Source of the DNA: Leptolyngbya sp. SIO1E4
Lineage (GTDB): Bacteria; Cyanobacteriota; Cyanobacteriia; Phormidesmidales; Phormidesmidaceae
Assembly (NCBI GenBank): GCA_010672825.2
Contig: JAAHFU020000002.1
Location: 1,872,001-1,936,000, forward strand
Length of the DNA: 64,000 nucleotides
Direction of reading: 5' to 3'
Position numbers and translations under genes: made by a program. How positions within the stretch are numbered: position 1 is the first letter of the stretch; every line of letters begins with the position of its first letter. The notes beneath the pieces were generated by a model, which was not told the DNA's origin, did not search any database, and saw only the letters and a program-made list of their open reading frames with translations. Below are positions 1 through 8,811 of this stretch, one piece after another.

Positions 1-66
1 AACCCTTTTCAAACGTAGGCGATCCTCCGATTTCAGACAGATTTGTGAGCCATCTTCTAGATGATT

Positions 67-170
67 ACAGCCTTTTTTAGCTGAGTGAGGTACATCCTGG
101 TCGCAATAGGGGCTAGGGTCTGGGGTTTGGGGTCTAAGGTTAGTACTTCATCAGAGTGAGCAACGCTGTA
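67..170 (+). repeat. Dispersed repeat family 1, copy A
   Basis: About 104 bp that recurs with roughly nine in ten bases matching at 16489-16591. Shorter, more diverged relatives lie at 24911-24977 and 38130-38202 (inverted) and 45248-45300. The core is a G/T-rich run of GGGTCTGGGGTTTGGGGTC type following GTACATCCTGG. All copies are intergenic. The rest of positions 1-230 shows no gene. Confidence 0.75.
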
Positions 171-230
171 ACGGCTCAATGAACCCCTGATCACATCTGA
201 GCCTGATGTCAACATTATCACTCAAAGGCT

Positions 231-899
231 ATGACGATGAAACCAACTCAGCGATCGCAAATTCGATCAATCAAATTTCTGCTTGCTTGGATTGTTGCCA
301 ACTTTATTGGCGGCTTCTGGGTGGGATATTTTGAGGATAACGGCATGCAGTTTATGGCCACGATAGTCTACACCGGGATCTTTATTGGCACCTTGCAGTG
401 GGCCGTTTTATGGTGGGCCGGTAATCGGAGATCACGATGGTGGCTGTGGCCGTTAGTGAGTGCCCTAGGGTGGAATTTTGGCATTACCTTATTACTCTTC
501 AGCGTGTCGTTTATTGGGGATATTGCCAATGGTCTAGCGCATCAGTTTGGTCTGTGGGCAACCTTCTGGTCTAACCTGATGCTTGGGCCGATTTGGGTGT
601 CATTTATGGCGATCGCCCAAGGGGTTCTTCTCAGTCGTCGGACTCAATTTCAAGGATCGGTGTTGGGCATCTGGCTATTAGCCAGTTGGTTCGGGGGGGC
701 AGTCAACGGCGCAACCGGTGCTGCTTTGTGTAGTGCCTATTGTCAGGTGCTGCCCCAGGCGCTAATCGGTCTGGTTAATGGGGCTGGCTGGGGTGCATAT
801 GGGCTCATTACTGGAGTCGTGCTGTTTGTGAGACCTGGCTTGCTGTCAGGGTTTCAGGAACGTTTGCTGACCGACACCCCCGTTCGACGCCTTCGGTAA
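231..899 (+). CDS. Six-helix integral membrane protein, unknown function
   Basis: A 222-residue hydrophobic protein with about six predicted membrane segments (near residues 17-35, 41-64, 70-96, 108-134, 142-168 and 176-200), separated by short loops and rich in Trp and Gly. I do not recognise the family and see no enzymatic motif. AAAGG lies a few bases upstream of the ATG. The last 54 bases overlap, tail to tail, the 3' end of the histidine kinase on the other strand, so the two transcripts would be antisense at their ends. A repeat lies just upstream. Confidence 0.6.
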   Translation: MTMKPTQRSQIRSIKFLLAWIVANFIGGFWVGYFEDNGMQFMATIVYTGIFIGTLQWAVLWWAGNRRSRWWLWPLVSALGWNFGITLLLFSVSFIGDIANGLAHQFGLWATFWSNLMLGPIWVSFMAIAQGVLLSRRTQFQGSVLGIWLLASWFGGAVNGATGAALCSAYCQVLPQALIGLVNGAGWGAYGLITGVVLFVRPGLLSGFQERLLTDTPVRRLR

Positions 900-2534
900 G
901 CGCACGATGACATGGGTGCCTTTGCCCTGCTGGCTTTCGATGTCGAGGGTGCCGCCATGCAGCTCTACCGCAGCTTTGACAATGGGCAACCCAAGCCCCG
1001 TGCCTGGAATGGAGCCCACATTACTGCCGCGACTAAACGACTGAAAGAGCTGCGCCTGGTCGGCATCAGGAATGCCAATACCCTCATCTTTAACATGACA
1101 GATTATCTGGGTAGCTTCGCCAATGAGCTGCACCCGAACGGTGCCCCCCTCAGGAGAATATTTAATGGCATTGGAGAACAGGTTGCCAAAAACCTGTCGC
1201 AGCAAGCCGCGATCGCCCACAAAGCCTGCCAGATCACCTCGAATACTTAACGTCAGATGATGCTGCTCGCCGCTGAGCATCTGCTGCTCCGTAATTAAGT
1301 TGGATAAAAACGTATACACGTTGATCTGAGTGGGCTGTAGCTTCAGCTTGTCTAACTCAGCCTGATTCACCAGCAGCATGTCGCCCACCAACGCTGACAG
1401 GTGTTTCGACTTCTGCTCAATAATGTCCAGAAATCGCTCCTGTTTTGGCGGTGTCAGGTTGTGATGATGGGTTTTTAGGGTCGCGGCTGCGGTTTGAATC
1501 GCGGCCAGGGGCGCATTGTATTCATGGGAAACCGTTGCAATAATCTTGGATTTGAAGGTGTTGAGGGCCTTCTCTTTTTCTAAAGCAGTTTGGGTGGTCG
1601 CGAGGAGTTCAGCATGTTGAATTGCGATCGAAAGGTGTATGGAAGATTCATCCAACATCTGGACTTCATCGGGCTGCCACTGTCGCCCGTCGGTGCACTG
1701 ATGGGCCACGAGCAGTCCCCAGAGCCGGTTGGTTGGCGAGGGGTCAGCACCCATCAAAATGGGGGTAACTAAACTGGCCTTGACTTCAAATTGCTCCAGT
1801 AGGGCAATATGACAAGGATCTAACCCAGCGGTGTCAGTATCTACCACAATTTGCTGGCGTCCCTGGCGATATTCCTCAGCCCCGTAAGTTTGAAAATAGG
1901 TATCTTTGATGGCTTTGCCGAGGGCTGGAGTCCAGGTGTCACCCACAGATTCGGCAATAATCTGACCGCTCATGTCAGCTGAAAACTGGTAAGCCAGTAC
2001 CCGATCGCATCGCAGCAGACGGCGGACTTCCGTGACGGCTGTCTCAAGAATTTCTTTCAAATCTAAAGACTGTCGAATCTGAAAGGCAATATGCGTGATG
2101 AGACGCTGCCGTTCTTGGTTTTTCTGCAGTTGCTGCTGTAGCTGGGCCTGACGAACAACGTTACGAACGGTGTGCTGCAAAACATCTCGCTTGAGCTGGT
2201 CTTTGACTAGATAGTCTTGCGCTCCGCCCTTCATGGCGCGAACAGCTATCTGTTCGTCTCCATGCCCTGTCAGCATGATGACGGCTGTGTGTGGGTGATG
2301 CGCTTGCACTACATTGAGCACCTGCAATCCACTGATGTCAGGGAGCTGAAAGTCTAGCAAGATAGCATCAAACCAGTGTTGTTGGCACAGCGCTAGCCCT
2401 TCTTCAGCACAGCTGGCCTCAAAGACAGCGTAGCTTTGATGGGGATCTTGGGATAAGTAGCGTCGATAGAGGGTGCGATCGGCTTTTGAATCATCAACGA
2501 TGAGCAGCGTCCTGCAAGTCTCCATTGCAACCAT
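846..2534 (-). CDS. Hybrid receiver-GAF-histidine kinase
   Basis: 562 residues. Domains in order: receiver (about 8-125, phospho-acceptor Asp61 in LLDFQLPD), a short helix, a GAF domain (about 155-310), a dimerisation/phosphoacceptor domain with His337 in SHEYNAPL, and a HATPase with the N-box around 451-457, DEGIGI and GTGLGL. The GAF has the phytochrome/cyanobacteriochrome-like signature PCHIALLEQF with Cys241-His242, followed by LWGLLVAHQC, so bilin attachment is possible but not shown. It lies 90 bp downstream of the Rcp1-like regulator and on the same strand as the phytochrome, probably a co-transcribed light-signalling set. The receiver-first order suggests it takes phosphate or a signal from an upstream kinase. 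Confidence 0.85.
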   Translation of the reverse strand: MVAMETCRTLLIVDDSKADRTLYRRYLSQDPHQSYAVFEASCAEEGLALCQQHWFDAILLDFQLPDISGLQVLNVVQAHHPHTAVIMLTGHGDEQIAVRAMKGGAQDYLVKDQLKRDVLQHTVRNVVRQAQLQQQLQKNQERQRLITHIAFQIRQSLDLKEILETAVTEVRRLLRCDRVLAYQFSADMSGQIIAESVGDTWTPALGKAIKDTYFQTYGAEEYRQGRQQIVVDTDTAGLDPCHIALLEQFEVKASLVTPILMGADPSPTNRLWGLLVAHQCTDGRQWQPDEVQMLDESSIHLSIAIQHAELLATTQTALEKEKALNTFKSKIIATVSHEYNAPLAAIQTAAATLKTHHHNLTPPKQERFLDIIEQKSKHLSALVGDMLLVNQAELDKLKLQPTQINVYTFLSNLITEQQMLSGEQHHLTLSIRGDLAGFVGDRGLLRQVFGNLFSNAIKYSPEGGTVRVQLIGEATQIICHVKDEGIGIPDADQAQLFQSFSRGSNVGSIPGTGLGLPIVKAAVELHGGTLDIESQQGKGTHVIVRLPKASNGGVGQQTFLKP

Positions 2535-2624
2535 TCGTTCTTTACCCGGCTTCTCAGCACTGGCGAGATGCTTTAGATAATCCTATCTGCTGTCTCCACC
2601 AGAAAACCCAGAAACCTACTTTAC

Positions 2625-3080
2625 TTAGCTAAAAACAAAGAATGGAGATGTATTGGCACCCAACCAGTAATCTACAAAGGCCTGAACCATGTCTTTCAAG
2701 GCTTGATTCTCCACGGGTTTTACCATGTACCCATTGGCTCCCTGCTGGTAGCAGAACTCAATATCACTCTGGGCAGACGAGGTCGTAAAGACGATGATAG
2801 GAATTTTAGAAAATGCCTGATCTTGCTTTAACCGGGCTAAGACGGCCCGACCGTCTGTGCCAGGCAGATTCAGGTCAAGCATGATAATCGTGGGCTGGGG
2901 CACCGGTTCAGATGCCTCATAACGGCCAGTTCGATACATCAGCTCTAATGCCTCATCGCCTGTCTGACAGCGATAGATAGGATTTTGAACATCCATCTGC
3001 CGCAGCAGCCGCTTCAGCATCCGAAAGTCAGCATTGCTGTCTTCGATCACCAAAAGTGGATTAGGGAGAATTGTGGTCAT
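2625..3080 (-). CDS. rcp1: Rcp1-like single-domain response regulator
   Basis: A 151-residue stand-alone receiver with the acidic pair in VIEDS, phospho-acceptor Asp69 in IIMLDLNLPG, Thr in FTTSS and Lys in MVKPVEN. The longer alpha4-beta5 region and C-terminal extension are typical of Rcp1, the partner of cyanobacterial phytochrome Cph1. It has no output domain, so it should act by protein contact. It follows the phytochrome kinase gene on the same strand, the usual cph1-rcp1 order, and precedes the hybrid kinase. The assignment rests on motifs and context. Confidence is high for the receiver and somewhat lower for the Rcp1 name. Confidence 0.85.
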   Translation of the reverse strand: MTTILPNPLLVIEDSNADFRMLKRLLRQMDVQNPIYRCQTGDEALELMYRTGRYEASEPVPQPTIIMLDLNLPGTDGRAVLARLKQDQAFSKIPIIVFTTSSAQSDIEFCYQQGANGYMVKPVENQALKDMVQAFVDYWLGANTSPFFVFS

Positions 3081-3206
3081 CCGCGCTCTAAAGATGTTTG
3101 TAAAGCGATATTTTTACGCGTAATAGAACTTAACAGACCAAGTCTCCCTCTCAAGCGATATTACAGGTAATTTTTAGAAATCAGCCCTATTCTTAGGGGC
3201 ATTGCC

Positions 3207-5501
3207 TTATCCGCCAGCGAAAGTAAAGAAAAATGTGCTCCCTTCTCTAGCATCGGACTCTACCCAGATGCGTCCTCCATGGCGCTCAATGATTTGGCTC
3301 ACAATCGCCAACCCGACACCGACTCCGCCGCCATAGAATTCTTGCGGATGAAGTCGCTTGAAAAGCTTAAACACCATAGATTGGTGTTTTTTGCTGATGC
3401 CGATGCCGTTGTCTCGAACGTAGAACACTTGGGGGGATCTGGCTAAGCCAAGGGCAGCGTCTGAAGACTCCGCTGAAGTATCCGTCGCCATGTCTTGATA
3501 ACCCACCTCAATCCATTTCTCGGGCTGGTTATTGTATTTAATGGCGTTACTGATCAAGTTGCGGAAAACTTCGCTGACGAGGACTGGGTCACACTGAATC
3601 TGAGGCAGCGATCGCGGAATACGCACGTCGAAAGCAGTTTCAGGCTGGCTTGCCTGCACCACATCAGCGGCTCGCGCCAGCACCTCATTCAGGTCAGTGG
3701 TGTGAAGCTGCAGCTCTGTCTGGCGCAGTTGAGCAATCCTTAACAGGGCATTAATGAGCGTCTCCATCCGCTGAGAGAACGCCTGAATCTCATTGAGATA
3801 GTCCAGCCCCTCAGCGTCTAATACTGCAGAATAGTCTTCTACCAGGATATTGGCGTAGTTATAGATGCCGCGCAGGGGCTCTTTTAGATCATGGGCGGCC
3901 ACATATGCAAAGGAGGCCAGTTCACGATTGCTGTGCTGGAGTTCGCGATTGAGTCGGGCTAACTCGTCCGCTTTTTTCAGCACGATACCCACAATGGCAT
4001 TCCTGAGGTCAAGGGCGCCGTTAATCTCAAAGGGTTGCCACGGTAAAGCGGTGGCGTACACAGTTTCCTGCCAGAGTTCAAACGAGGTGCGCGGGCACAG
4101 CTGTACTTGCCCGTCCTCATTGACTTGTACGCCATCATCGGGTTTGCCCCCCCAATTGATGGTTTGCAAGACTTCGGGGCGAAACCAAAGGATCAGGTAG
4201 TGCTGAACCTGCGAAATGCGGAGCAGTAACAGGCCACTCGCCGTAGCTTTGAAGCTCTCTGCTTCAGGATACGCCTGGGATAAACAGGGGGTCTGAAACA
4301 GGTCCTCTTGAAGGGTGTCATCGGCCCAGGCGATTAAGGCGCGCACCTGCTCTTCGGTCGGGGTGGTGCCGGTGAGGGTCAGCTCCTTGCCCAGGCATAT
4401 CGCAGCCCCTGCCGCATTGACCAGGGTCAGGAGGCGCTCTTCCGGTTTGATTAAGGCATCAATAAAGTTATCGGCCTGAGCGATAGAGGCAATCAGTTCA
4501 GACTGTACGACATTGAGTTGCGATCGCTGATTGAGATCTTCTTGCCTGACTTTGTTGGCCAGTTCTGACGATGCCATCTGTGATATCACTTCGCAAGCCG
4601 CTCTCACCTCATAAGACAGATATTTAGGGCGAGTGTGATGGCAAGAAATCAGACCCCAAAGCTTTTGGTCTTTAAGCAGCGACGCTACCAGCGCGGCTGA
4701 CGTCCCCATATTGCTGTAATACTCAACGCAGCATGGGTCAGGGCTTCGCAGTGTAGATAAACTCAAATCAGGCGATTGTGCCGTCTTTTCGTGCGAAGGG
4801 GGAACCAGTGCAACGGGGGCAGCGCCCATATTGGGAATCATCCGCTGCTTGCCACGGGCATAGAGTTCTCTAAACAACGCCGGAATTTCATAGGCAGGAA
4901 AATGAAGGCCCAGATATGGGGTGAGGTCGGCTTGGGTTGCTTCAGCGACCACCTCCCCGGCGGCCTGTTCATCAAAACGATAAATCAGCACCCGGTCATA
5001 GCCAGTCAGATGTTGTATTTCATCTACCACAATCTGCAGCAGAGCCGTGCGAGTGGTTGCCTGCTGCATGCGGTCAAGGGCTGCCCTCACCAGAGCATGA
5101 ATCGGAAGAACTGTGCCAGGTTGGGCTGTGGTGGCAGGTTCCATCTCCAGAATGGCCATGGTCCCTACCTGGTGGACAAAACTATTAAAGTGAGTCAGTC
5201 CATCGGATGTCTCCACTGAGAGGTTGAGGGGAATGACCCGTGTCTGTGCCAGGGACACGCAGCGCTGCAAAATCTCTAATTGATCAGTGCCAAAGTGAGT
5301 CTCGAAAGGCGTTTCGAGCAGCTGTTGCGGTTCGATACTCAAATGTTCCTGGGTGTTCGCACTGACCTGCAAAATCGAGAAATCTGCCTGATCTAACACC
5401 AACAGCACGCCATGGGGTTGAATCGTGTCAGGAAAATGAGGGGGATGATAGTCAATCGGTAGGGTCGCGATATCACCTGGAGCAGCACTCGATTCATTCA
5501 T
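3207..5501 (-). CDS. cph1: Cph1-type phytochrome histidine kinase with atypical GAF residues
   Basis: 764 residues from the ATG at 5501; a TTG 18 bases upstream is possible. Order: N-terminal PAS with PDTIQPHG, GAF (about 140-315), PHY with the tongue motif PRTSF (470-474), coiled coil, HisKA with His537 in AAHDLKEP, and HATPase (DNGIGI, GVGVGLAI). There is no N-terminal bacteriophytochrome Cys. The GAF Cys257 sits where Cph1 Cys259 binds phycocyanobilin. Two usually invariant residues differ: DIP is EIP (Glu205), and the His after the bilin Cys is Cys258, giving a CC pair. Tyr of YRF and the later HH are kept. It heads an operon with the Rcp1-like gene. The photochemistry is probably unusual (inference). 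Confidence 0.88.
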   Translation of the reverse strand: MNESSAAPGDIATLPIDYHPPHFPDTIQPHGVLLVLDQADFSILQVSANTQEHLSIEPQQLLETPFETHFGTDQLEILQRCVSLAQTRVIPLNLSVETSDGLTHFNSFVHQVGTMAILEMEPATTAQPGTVLPIHALVRAALDRMQQATTRTALLQIVVDEIQHLTGYDRVLIYRFDEQAAGEVVAEATQADLTPYLGLHFPAYEIPALFRELYARGKQRMIPNMGAAPVALVPPSHEKTAQSPDLSLSTLRSPDPCCVEYYSNMGTSAALVASLLKDQKLWGLISCHHTRPKYLSYEVRAACEVISQMASSELANKVRQEDLNQRSQLNVVQSELIASIAQADNFIDALIKPEERLLTLVNAAGAAICLGKELTLTGTTPTEEQVRALIAWADDTLQEDLFQTPCLSQAYPEAESFKATASGLLLLRISQVQHYLILWFRPEVLQTINWGGKPDDGVQVNEDGQVQLCPRTSFELWQETVYATALPWQPFEINGALDLRNAIVGIVLKKADELARLNRELQHSNRELASFAYVAAHDLKEPLRGIYNYANILVEDYSAVLDAEGLDYLNEIQAFSQRMETLINALLRIAQLRQTELQLHTTDLNEVLARAADVVQASQPETAFDVRIPRSLPQIQCDPVLVSEVFRNLISNAIKYNNQPEKWIEVGYQDMATDTSAESSDAALGLARSPQVFYVRDNGIGISKKHQSMVFKLFKRLHPQEFYGGGVGVGLAIVSQIIERHGGRIWVESDAREGSTFFFTFAGG

Positions 5502-5725
5502 TGATAAACGCCTATACAATCTCTGCTGTTCTTTTAAAAACCTCTACTTGTATTGTTTACTATGACATTTCACCGAAAATTTCTGCTGTGGGAGTATCCC
5601 CCAAGGTTGCCCATAGAAAAACAGCGACGGCGGAGTCGGTTGCCCAGATTCTCCTCCCATCGCTGTGGTTTGCTTTGCGTATGGCACCACCCTGATAGCG
5701 GCCTCAGCAACGCTACGCTAAAGAA

Positions 5726-6256
5726 CTAGTGCTGGCCCCAAGACACCCAATGACGAGAGATGCCCGTCGAGACCTGTCCAGGATGGGTTTGGACTTGGGT
5801 AATATCGGTACCTTCTAGATCTACGCCTTCAAAATCGACGCTGTCTAAACAGGCACTCGCCAGATTGACATGCCGGAAATTGGCCCCACTCACCTCAGCT
5901 TCGATCAGGTTGGCTCCGCGCAGGTCGGCCCCTTCTACATCCGCTGTTCGCATATCTGCTCGGGAGAGGTTACTGCCCACCAGGTTCGCGCCCCGCAGAG
6001 ATGTGCCAATTAAATTGACCTCTTCGAGGTGTGCCCCACTCAGATCAGCGCCGCTCAGATCGGCATTGGTCAAATTGGCACATCTCAAATTCGCTCGCGT
6101 CAGGTTTGCGTTGCTGAGATTGGCTCCACTTAAATCAGCCCGACTCAAATCAATCCCGCTGAGGGTGTGATTGCTCAGGTCGGCACCATGGAGTGTGATC
6201 TCAGAAAAGTCGCGATCGCCGCGATTATATTCATGTAACAACTGTTGAATATCCAT
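5726..6256 (-). CDS. Cytoplasmic pentapeptide-repeat protein
   Basis: 176 residues made almost wholly of A(D/N)LSG-type pentapeptides from about residue 18 to 155, in runs such as ADLSGANLSN, which fold as a right-handed quadrilateral beta helix in this family. The N-terminus (MDIQQLLHEYNRGDRDF) is a short cap and there is no signal peptide. Such proteins are very common in cyanobacteria and mostly of unknown role; some mimic DNA or serve as scaffolds. GAGG lies upstream of the ATG. It stands alone between the phytochrome promoter region and a 400-bp gap. No specific function can be given. Confidence 0.85.
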   Translation of the reverse strand: MDIQQLLHEYNRGDRDFSEITLHGADLSNHTLSGIDLSRADLSGANLSNANLTRANLRCANLTNADLSGADLSGAHLEEVNLIGTSLRGANLVGSNLSRADMRTADVEGADLRGANLIEAEVSGANFRHVNLASACLDSVDFEGVDLEGTDITQVQTHPGQVSTGISRHWVSWGQH

Positions 6257-6566
6257 CTCTATCGCCTCATGATTGAATGCAGCCTAGTTTGTGACTGAAG
6301 CGAAATCGAGTGTGTATTTCCAACGACAAAAGGATTTTAGGACGGTCAATATCTAACTAAAAGCCACCAGAAATGCACTGAAAAAGACTCTAAGACTATC
6401 AGAACTAGGTTCTTTAAGTATTGCTCAACAAACTCTATCTGGCTTAAATAATTAACACAATGAAAAAGATTAAATGGCAAGAATCTTAATGGATTGTGCC
6501 TTGCTCGTGCACTGACGGCTTGATTCCTGACGCCGGCCTTGAAGAAGTCTGAAGGGTGTTGCGTGC

Positions 6567-6608
6567 CACCATGCCCAGGGCACAAAACTTTGTGCCCTGG
6601 GCATGGTG
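6567..6608. terminator. Perfect 20-bp-arm palindromic hairpin
   Basis: Arms 6567-6586 and 6589-6608 are exact reverse complements around a two-base centre (core CCCAGGGCACAAA). It lies 54 bp past the stop of the minus-strand glycine-zipper gene and has no T-run, so it is either a cyanobacterial-style terminator or a palindromic repeat. I see no gene in the remainder of 6257-6661; a 79-codon frame there has no family features. Confidence 0.55.
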
Positions 6609-6661
6609 ATGCTAGCGATTACGCTAATGGGGATGCGTTGGCGTCAGGACGGGTGCCGCCA

Positions 6662-7225
6662 TTATTCTGCTCGCAACTCAATGGGCTTTCCAGCCTCAAT
6701 GATGACGACCCGTTGAGCGGTGACATTTCCCACCAGTACCCCGGTGGCAGCCCCTCCCAAGACTTCTAAAAGGCTAATGCCATCCCCTAAGACGGCCCCA
6801 ATAACGGCTCCGCCTGCGGCCCCAATGGCTGCATCTACGGCAGTTGACCCCGCCGAAGTTTCGCGGGGGTCTTTCACATCATGCAGCACATCTGATGTGG
6901 CATTTAGAGTGGTTCTGAGTCCGCCGCCTTCAATCTCAGTCGCCACGTAGCGCAGCCCCCCTTCCACGGGTTCTAAGCGACCATTAATGACAGTCCCTGC
7001 GGGTAAATTCAGCCCATTCACAACCACTGCGGACTCAACCACCATCGGGAGTTCATAGATGGTGCCCGAATCCAGATACAACGTTTCGTCCGTTTGGGTG
7101 ACCACCTGCATCACCGTGGCTTGCTTCACTTGCGTCAGTGGGGCAGCAGCAGCGACACCGGTCAGCATGAAGGGAGCAACAGGGGCAACCAGCAATGGGA
7201 GGAACGTTAGAGTCCTAATTTTCAT
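6662..7225 (-). CDS. Secreted glycine-zipper protein
   Basis: 187 residues from the ATG at 7225, chosen because GGAGG lies five bases upstream; a GTG directly before it is the longer alternative. A signal peptide (KIRTLTFLPLLVAPVAPFMLTGVAAAAP) directs export. A beta-rich region (about 35-105) follows, then a glycine-zipper membrane-like stretch (about 130-170, repeats of AIGAAGGAVIGAVLG type) and a short C-terminal strand. Glycine zippers in periplasmic or outer-membrane proteins mediate helix packing. The family is otherwise unrecognised. It is divergent from the exported pentapeptide protein at 7460. Confidence 0.7.
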   Translation of the reverse strand: MKIRTLTFLPLLVAPVAPFMLTGVAAAAPLTQVKQATVMQVVTQTDETLYLDSGTIYELPMVVESAVVVNGLNLPAGTVINGRLEPVEGGLRYVATEIEGGGLRTTLNATSDVLHDVKDPRETSAGSTAVDAAIGAAGGAVIGAVLGDGISLLEVLGGAATGVLVGNVTAQRVVIIEAGKPIELRAE

Positions 7226-7283
7226 CACGACCTCCTATGGTCAATGTGCAAAGACATCTCATGATATTTCAAGTCCTTCGTAA

Positions 7284-7329
7284 GGGGCTTTTGTAACTCA
7301 GATCGTAGGCATAGACGCTGAGAAGCCCC
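7284..7329. other. Imperfect inverted repeat in divergent promoter region
   Basis: GGGGCTT and CTCAG (7284-7301) pair with CTGAG and AAGCCCC (7318-7329), leaving a six-base bulge. It lies between the divergent genes starting at 7225 and 7460 and could be a leader structure or operator. No other evidence. Confidence 0.3.
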
Positions 7330-7459
7330 AGAAGTTCATATGAGTTTGCGTTAAGCAACAAAATCTTGAGGACAAACTTTTCTAACATCCTTCGAGTCTG
7401 CCTAAGATAGTTCATCCTAATGGGAGAATGGGAGCGTACTGGGAATCTAGGATGTAGCC

Positions 7460-8020
7460 ATGAAGCACCCTTTACTCGCGTTATGCCTAACAGTTCTGCT
7501 CTGGTTAGGGCTGGCTCAGCCAAGTTGGGCGGCTATTCAAGAAGATGTTGACCTTCTCATAGATACCAAGAAGTGTCCTGTTTGTATTTTGAATGAAACA
7601 GACTTGAGCGGGCTGGATTTGAGTAATGCAAACCTCAAGATTGCAACCCTATCGGGGTCTGATTTGAGCGGTGTGAACCTGACGAGTGCCAACCTGATGC
7701 TGGCTTACCTGGATAACGCAAATCTCACTGGCGCTATCCTGAAAGAGTCACAAATGAACGGGGCACAACTGCCCAATGCAAATCTCACTGGCGCAGACCT
7801 GAGTGGCGTCGAGATGACTCAGGCCAATCTGACAGACGCTAATCTCTCTAATGCGGATTTGCAAGGGGCCATTATGCTGGCGGTGAAGCTGGGCCAGGCC
7901 AACCTGAAAGGGGCTAACTTGAAGGGCGCTAATCTCAGAGGGGTTAACCGAAGCATGGCTCTGTTCTGCAACACGGTGATGCCTGACGGCACCATTGAGA
8001 ATCGAGACTGTGAGAGCTGA
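7460..8020 (+). CDS. Exported pentapeptide-repeat protein
   Basis: 186 residues. A signal peptide (HPLLALCLTVLLWLGLAQPSWAA) is followed by EDVDLLIDTKKCPVC, a short Cys-x-x-Cys segment seen at the start of many exported cyanobacterial pentapeptide proteins, then about 20 pentapeptides of A(N/D)L type to residue 165, and a C-terminal tail with two more Cys that could pair with the first two. The signal peptide places it in the periplasm or thylakoid lumen. The role is unknown. A strong terminator follows, so it is likely monocistronic. Confidence 0.85.
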   Translation: MKHPLLALCLTVLLWLGLAQPSWAAIQEDVDLLIDTKKCPVCILNETDLSGLDLSNANLKIATLSGSDLSGVNLTSANLMLAYLDNANLTGAILKESQMNGAQLPNANLTGADLSGVEMTQANLTDANLSNADLQGAIMLAVKLGQANLKGANLKGANLRGVNRSMALFCNTVMPDGTIENRDCES

Positions 8021-8078
8021 CCGAAGCGCAAACGTTGAAAGGGGTGAGATTTATCAGCCCTGTGAATAAAGCCAGGCG

Positions 8079-8128
8079 TGAATGAGCGCTCACTCATGAA
8101 TAAAAGCGCTCATTCATTCTGTTTTTTT
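8079..8128 (+). terminator. Rho-independent terminator
   Basis: 12-bp arms 8079-8090 and 8105-8116 (TGAATGAGCGCT and its complement) followed by TTCTGTTTTTTT. It lies 58 bp after the pentapeptide gene stop and has the right orientation to end it. Confidence 0.8.
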
Positions 8129-8306
8129 ATCTGCGACGTGATTGATCTTGGGATTAGTCCTGGGCATGCATGCGATCGCAAACACAACGCTCACACTCGT
8201 CTGGATGATTGGCTCTAACGACGGTGTGGGCGTTTTGCTTGCATACGGAGAGTATTCTATTCTGCCTTTTGCCTTTAGCGATGAAGTGCTATTACAGGCG
8301 GCATTT

Positions 8307-8786
8307 TTAGACAGTCTCAGAGGGTGACTTTAACCGGAATTCATAGAGTGCAGGCAAAAAGTTACGATTTTCATGGCTTGGACGGCTGAGCTTGCAAAGT
8401 GCGAAGCGCTGTAGTTGGGTTAAATGGGCCCAGCTGTCTGCGGAAATAGAGGCGTCCACTTGGGTGGCCTGCTCTTGAACCTCAGCCGGAACCTCCCTCT
8501 GTCCCCAGGGGGGGTGAGGATCGACCGGAATCTCTTTGGCTGGAGATTGGGTATATTGGGCGATCAAAGCCTGGAGCTGCTCACGATAGGTGGCGATTTC
8601 TGCTGCAGTTTCACACGGTAGCTCAACCAGCTTCTCGCGTTCTGCAGAGGTGAATTGGTGCCAATGCTGAAGCTTAAGTTTGATGCCACAATTGTCTAGT
8701 TTGTAGCGCACCTGCATGGGAATACAGCGCAGCGACTGCACAAAGTCTGACTCGAATTGGAAGAAGGTGAGGTTTGAAGTAGGCAT
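8307..8786 (-). CDS. narM: NarM, nitrate-reductase-associated protein
   Basis: 159 residues with the features of the Nitr_red_assoc family: an N-terminal FFQFESDFVQSLRCIPM segment, then VRYKLDNCGIKLKLQHWHQF and a helical second half ending RPSHENRNFLPALYEF. In Synechococcus elongatus, NarM is required for nitrate reductase activity, probably in maturation of the enzyme (established knowledge). The gene starts 25 bp after the narB stop on the same strand, as expected for an accessory factor. Length matches the family. It is the last gene of the nirA operon visible here. Confidence 0.9.
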   Translation of the reverse strand: MPTSNLTFFQFESDFVQSLRCIPMQVRYKLDNCGIKLKLQHWHQFTSAEREKLVELPCETAAEIATYREQLQALIAQYTQSPAKEIPVDPHPPWGQREVPAEVQEQATQVDASISADSWAHLTQLQRFALCKLSRPSHENRNFLPALYEFRLKSPSETV

Positions 8787-8811
8787 TGCACTTTCCTAGG
8801 CGTTGGGTACT

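Noticed and set aside
6346-6585. 79-codon minus-strand frame
   Set aside because: Overlaps the 42-base palindrome, has low-complexity composition and no start signal.
8142-8327. 61-codon plus-strand frame starting TTG
   Set aside because: No ribosome-binding site, a start lying just after a terminator, and overlap with the narM end; no recognisable family.
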